Made by a program: the position numbers and the translations under genes
Notes under the pieces: generated by a model
Databases searched by the model: none
What the model was told of the DNA's origin: nothing
The model's input: the letters and a program-made list of their open reading frames with translations, nothing else
From: Aricia agestis
Taxonomy: Eukaryota; Arthropoda; Insecta; Lepidoptera; Lycaenidae
Direction of reading: 5' to 3'
Length of the DNA: 64,000 bases
Assembly (NCBI RefSeq): GCF_905147365.1
Contig: NC_056416.1
Coordinates: forward strand, 4,236,001 to 4,300,000
Part shown: one piece after another, positions 63,283-64,000 of the stretch
Numbering within the stretch: position 1 is the stretch's first letter
Layout of the letters: every line of letters begins with the position of its first letter

Positions 63283-63340
63283 CGAATTACGGATTTGATG
63301 AAAATTGATATTGTAGTTTATTTTGTGGAATAAAATAAAA

Positions 63341-63491
63341 TCCATAATATAAATGCGAAAGTGTGTCTGTCTGTCTGCTACCTCTTTACGTTCAAACCGC
63401 TAAACCGATTTGGATGAAATTTGATATGGAGCCACTTTGAGTCCTGAGGGTAATCGAATTTTGGCGCAACGGAGTTACAAGCGTCATTTAG
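63341..63491 (+). mobile_element. Helitron family 1, shortened copy
   Basis: A|TCCATAATATAAATGCGAAAG at the start, GGCGCAACGGAGTTACAAGCG TCATTTAG|T at the end. CTAG is mutated to TTAG and about 50 bp around the ACATAGGATAC region are missing. Confidence 0.7.
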
Positions 63492-64000
63492 TAGGTACTT
63501 TTTTTATATATCAGAAGATTTTATTTCTAAAATAGCATATAGGTATAGCTAGGTACTTCATAATTATTATTCGAAAATAGTTAATTGTTACCTGTAAGTA
63601 AAGTATTTCCATATCAAAATACTTCAACCTATGTTATGCAGGCCGAGCCACGGACAAAAGCATGTTAAAATAATAAAAACAAAACAATATTATATGTTAA
63701 ATAATCGATAAATTCTGATCTGGAATTTAATTTTTATCAAGAAAACGTTTTTTTATTTGTAGAGGTACGAGATACAACTGTTGTTAAAGCTATCGCGGAT
63801 TTAATTATAAGGGTTCATATCTATTCTCAAAAGTTAAACAAACCCATACCTCCTATATAATATATATACTTTGTATATATAAAGTTTAATGGTTAAATTT
63901 AATTCAGGGCTGTCCCCAGACGAGTAAACTCATTTAACTTGAATACCCTGGGAAAGTATCTCGTTATGTTAAGCGTGCTCGATCAAAAAATATATTTTGC
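63492..64000. other. Unassigned AT-rich sequence to window edge
   Basis: No gene or repeat copy recognised; a TATATA-rich stretch lies at about 63856-63883. Confidence 0.4.

Noticed and set aside
1..64000. CRISPR array
   Set aside because: Repeats in the window are dispersed or inverted; there are no regularly spaced identical repeats with unique spacers, and the DNA is eukaryotic.

Overview
The window looks like nuclear DNA of a moth or butterfly. It is AT-rich, has almost no long open reading frames, carries one intron-split insect-type gene fragment, and is packed with repeat types familiar from Lepidoptera: tRNA-derived SINEs, short LINE tails, Helitrons ending in CTAG, and many palindromic MITEs. 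No bacterial operons, rRNA, CRISPR arrays or complete viruses are visible.

Genes. The one firmly recognisable host coding exon is 22539-22909 (+), the last exon of a multicopper-oxidase/laccase-family protein. It keeps the first copper motif (HIFHLHG) but has lost most of the second one (His-Cys-His is replaced by Arg-Asp-Glu), so it probably encodes a non-enzymatic multicopper-oxidase-related protein. Its upstream exons are not recognisable here and are probably further left or outside. A CpG-rich stretch at 62040-62299 ending in a strong splice donor looks like the promoter and first non-coding exon of another + strand gene that continues beyond the right edge. Two further stretches (20059-20192 and 35470-35775) look coding-like but I do not recognise them.

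Mobile DNA, left to right. 0-7 kb: palindromic TIR elements, an E-family repeat, and a possible DNA transposon (family D) retaining a promoter and first exon. 7-10 kb: MITE H inside MITE G, then one tRNA-derived SINE split by both a LINE-tailed element and a Helitron. 11-17 kb: MITEs and a long inverted repeat with about 180-bp arms. 17-26 kb: a SINE, MITEs, the oxidase exon between two oppositely oriented K-family MITEs, and a 439-bp TIR element. 26-36 kb: numerous foldback elements and several Helitrons. 38-46 kb: more Helitrons and MITEs, including a MITE nested in a longer relative, plus an 82-bp tandem duplication. 46-55 kb: two LINE-tailed elements, a CCAATTTTGGTG iteron region, and a Helitron split by a second family-D element. 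55-59 kb: a SINE split by a Ty1/copia retrotransposon remnant (LTRs, primer-binding site, gag, 5-bp target duplication), followed by a 1.67-kb hAT-type element with an 8-bp target duplication. 59-61 kb: a GGTGGTGTCA-rich element split by a LINE-tailed insertion, and a reverse-transcriptase fragment of the LINE. 61-64 kb: a MITE, the candidate promoter, and Helitron remnants.

The nested insertions give a relative order: SINE B predates Helitron C, LINE-tailed A and copia; MITE G predates H, I and A; Helitron 2 predates D. Family letters are labels for this window only. Family assignments rest on termini, target-site duplications and copy-to-copy comparison by eye, not on a database search. Coordinates of repeat ends are exact where a duplication or conserved terminus is quoted and otherwise approximate by roughly 10-20 bases.
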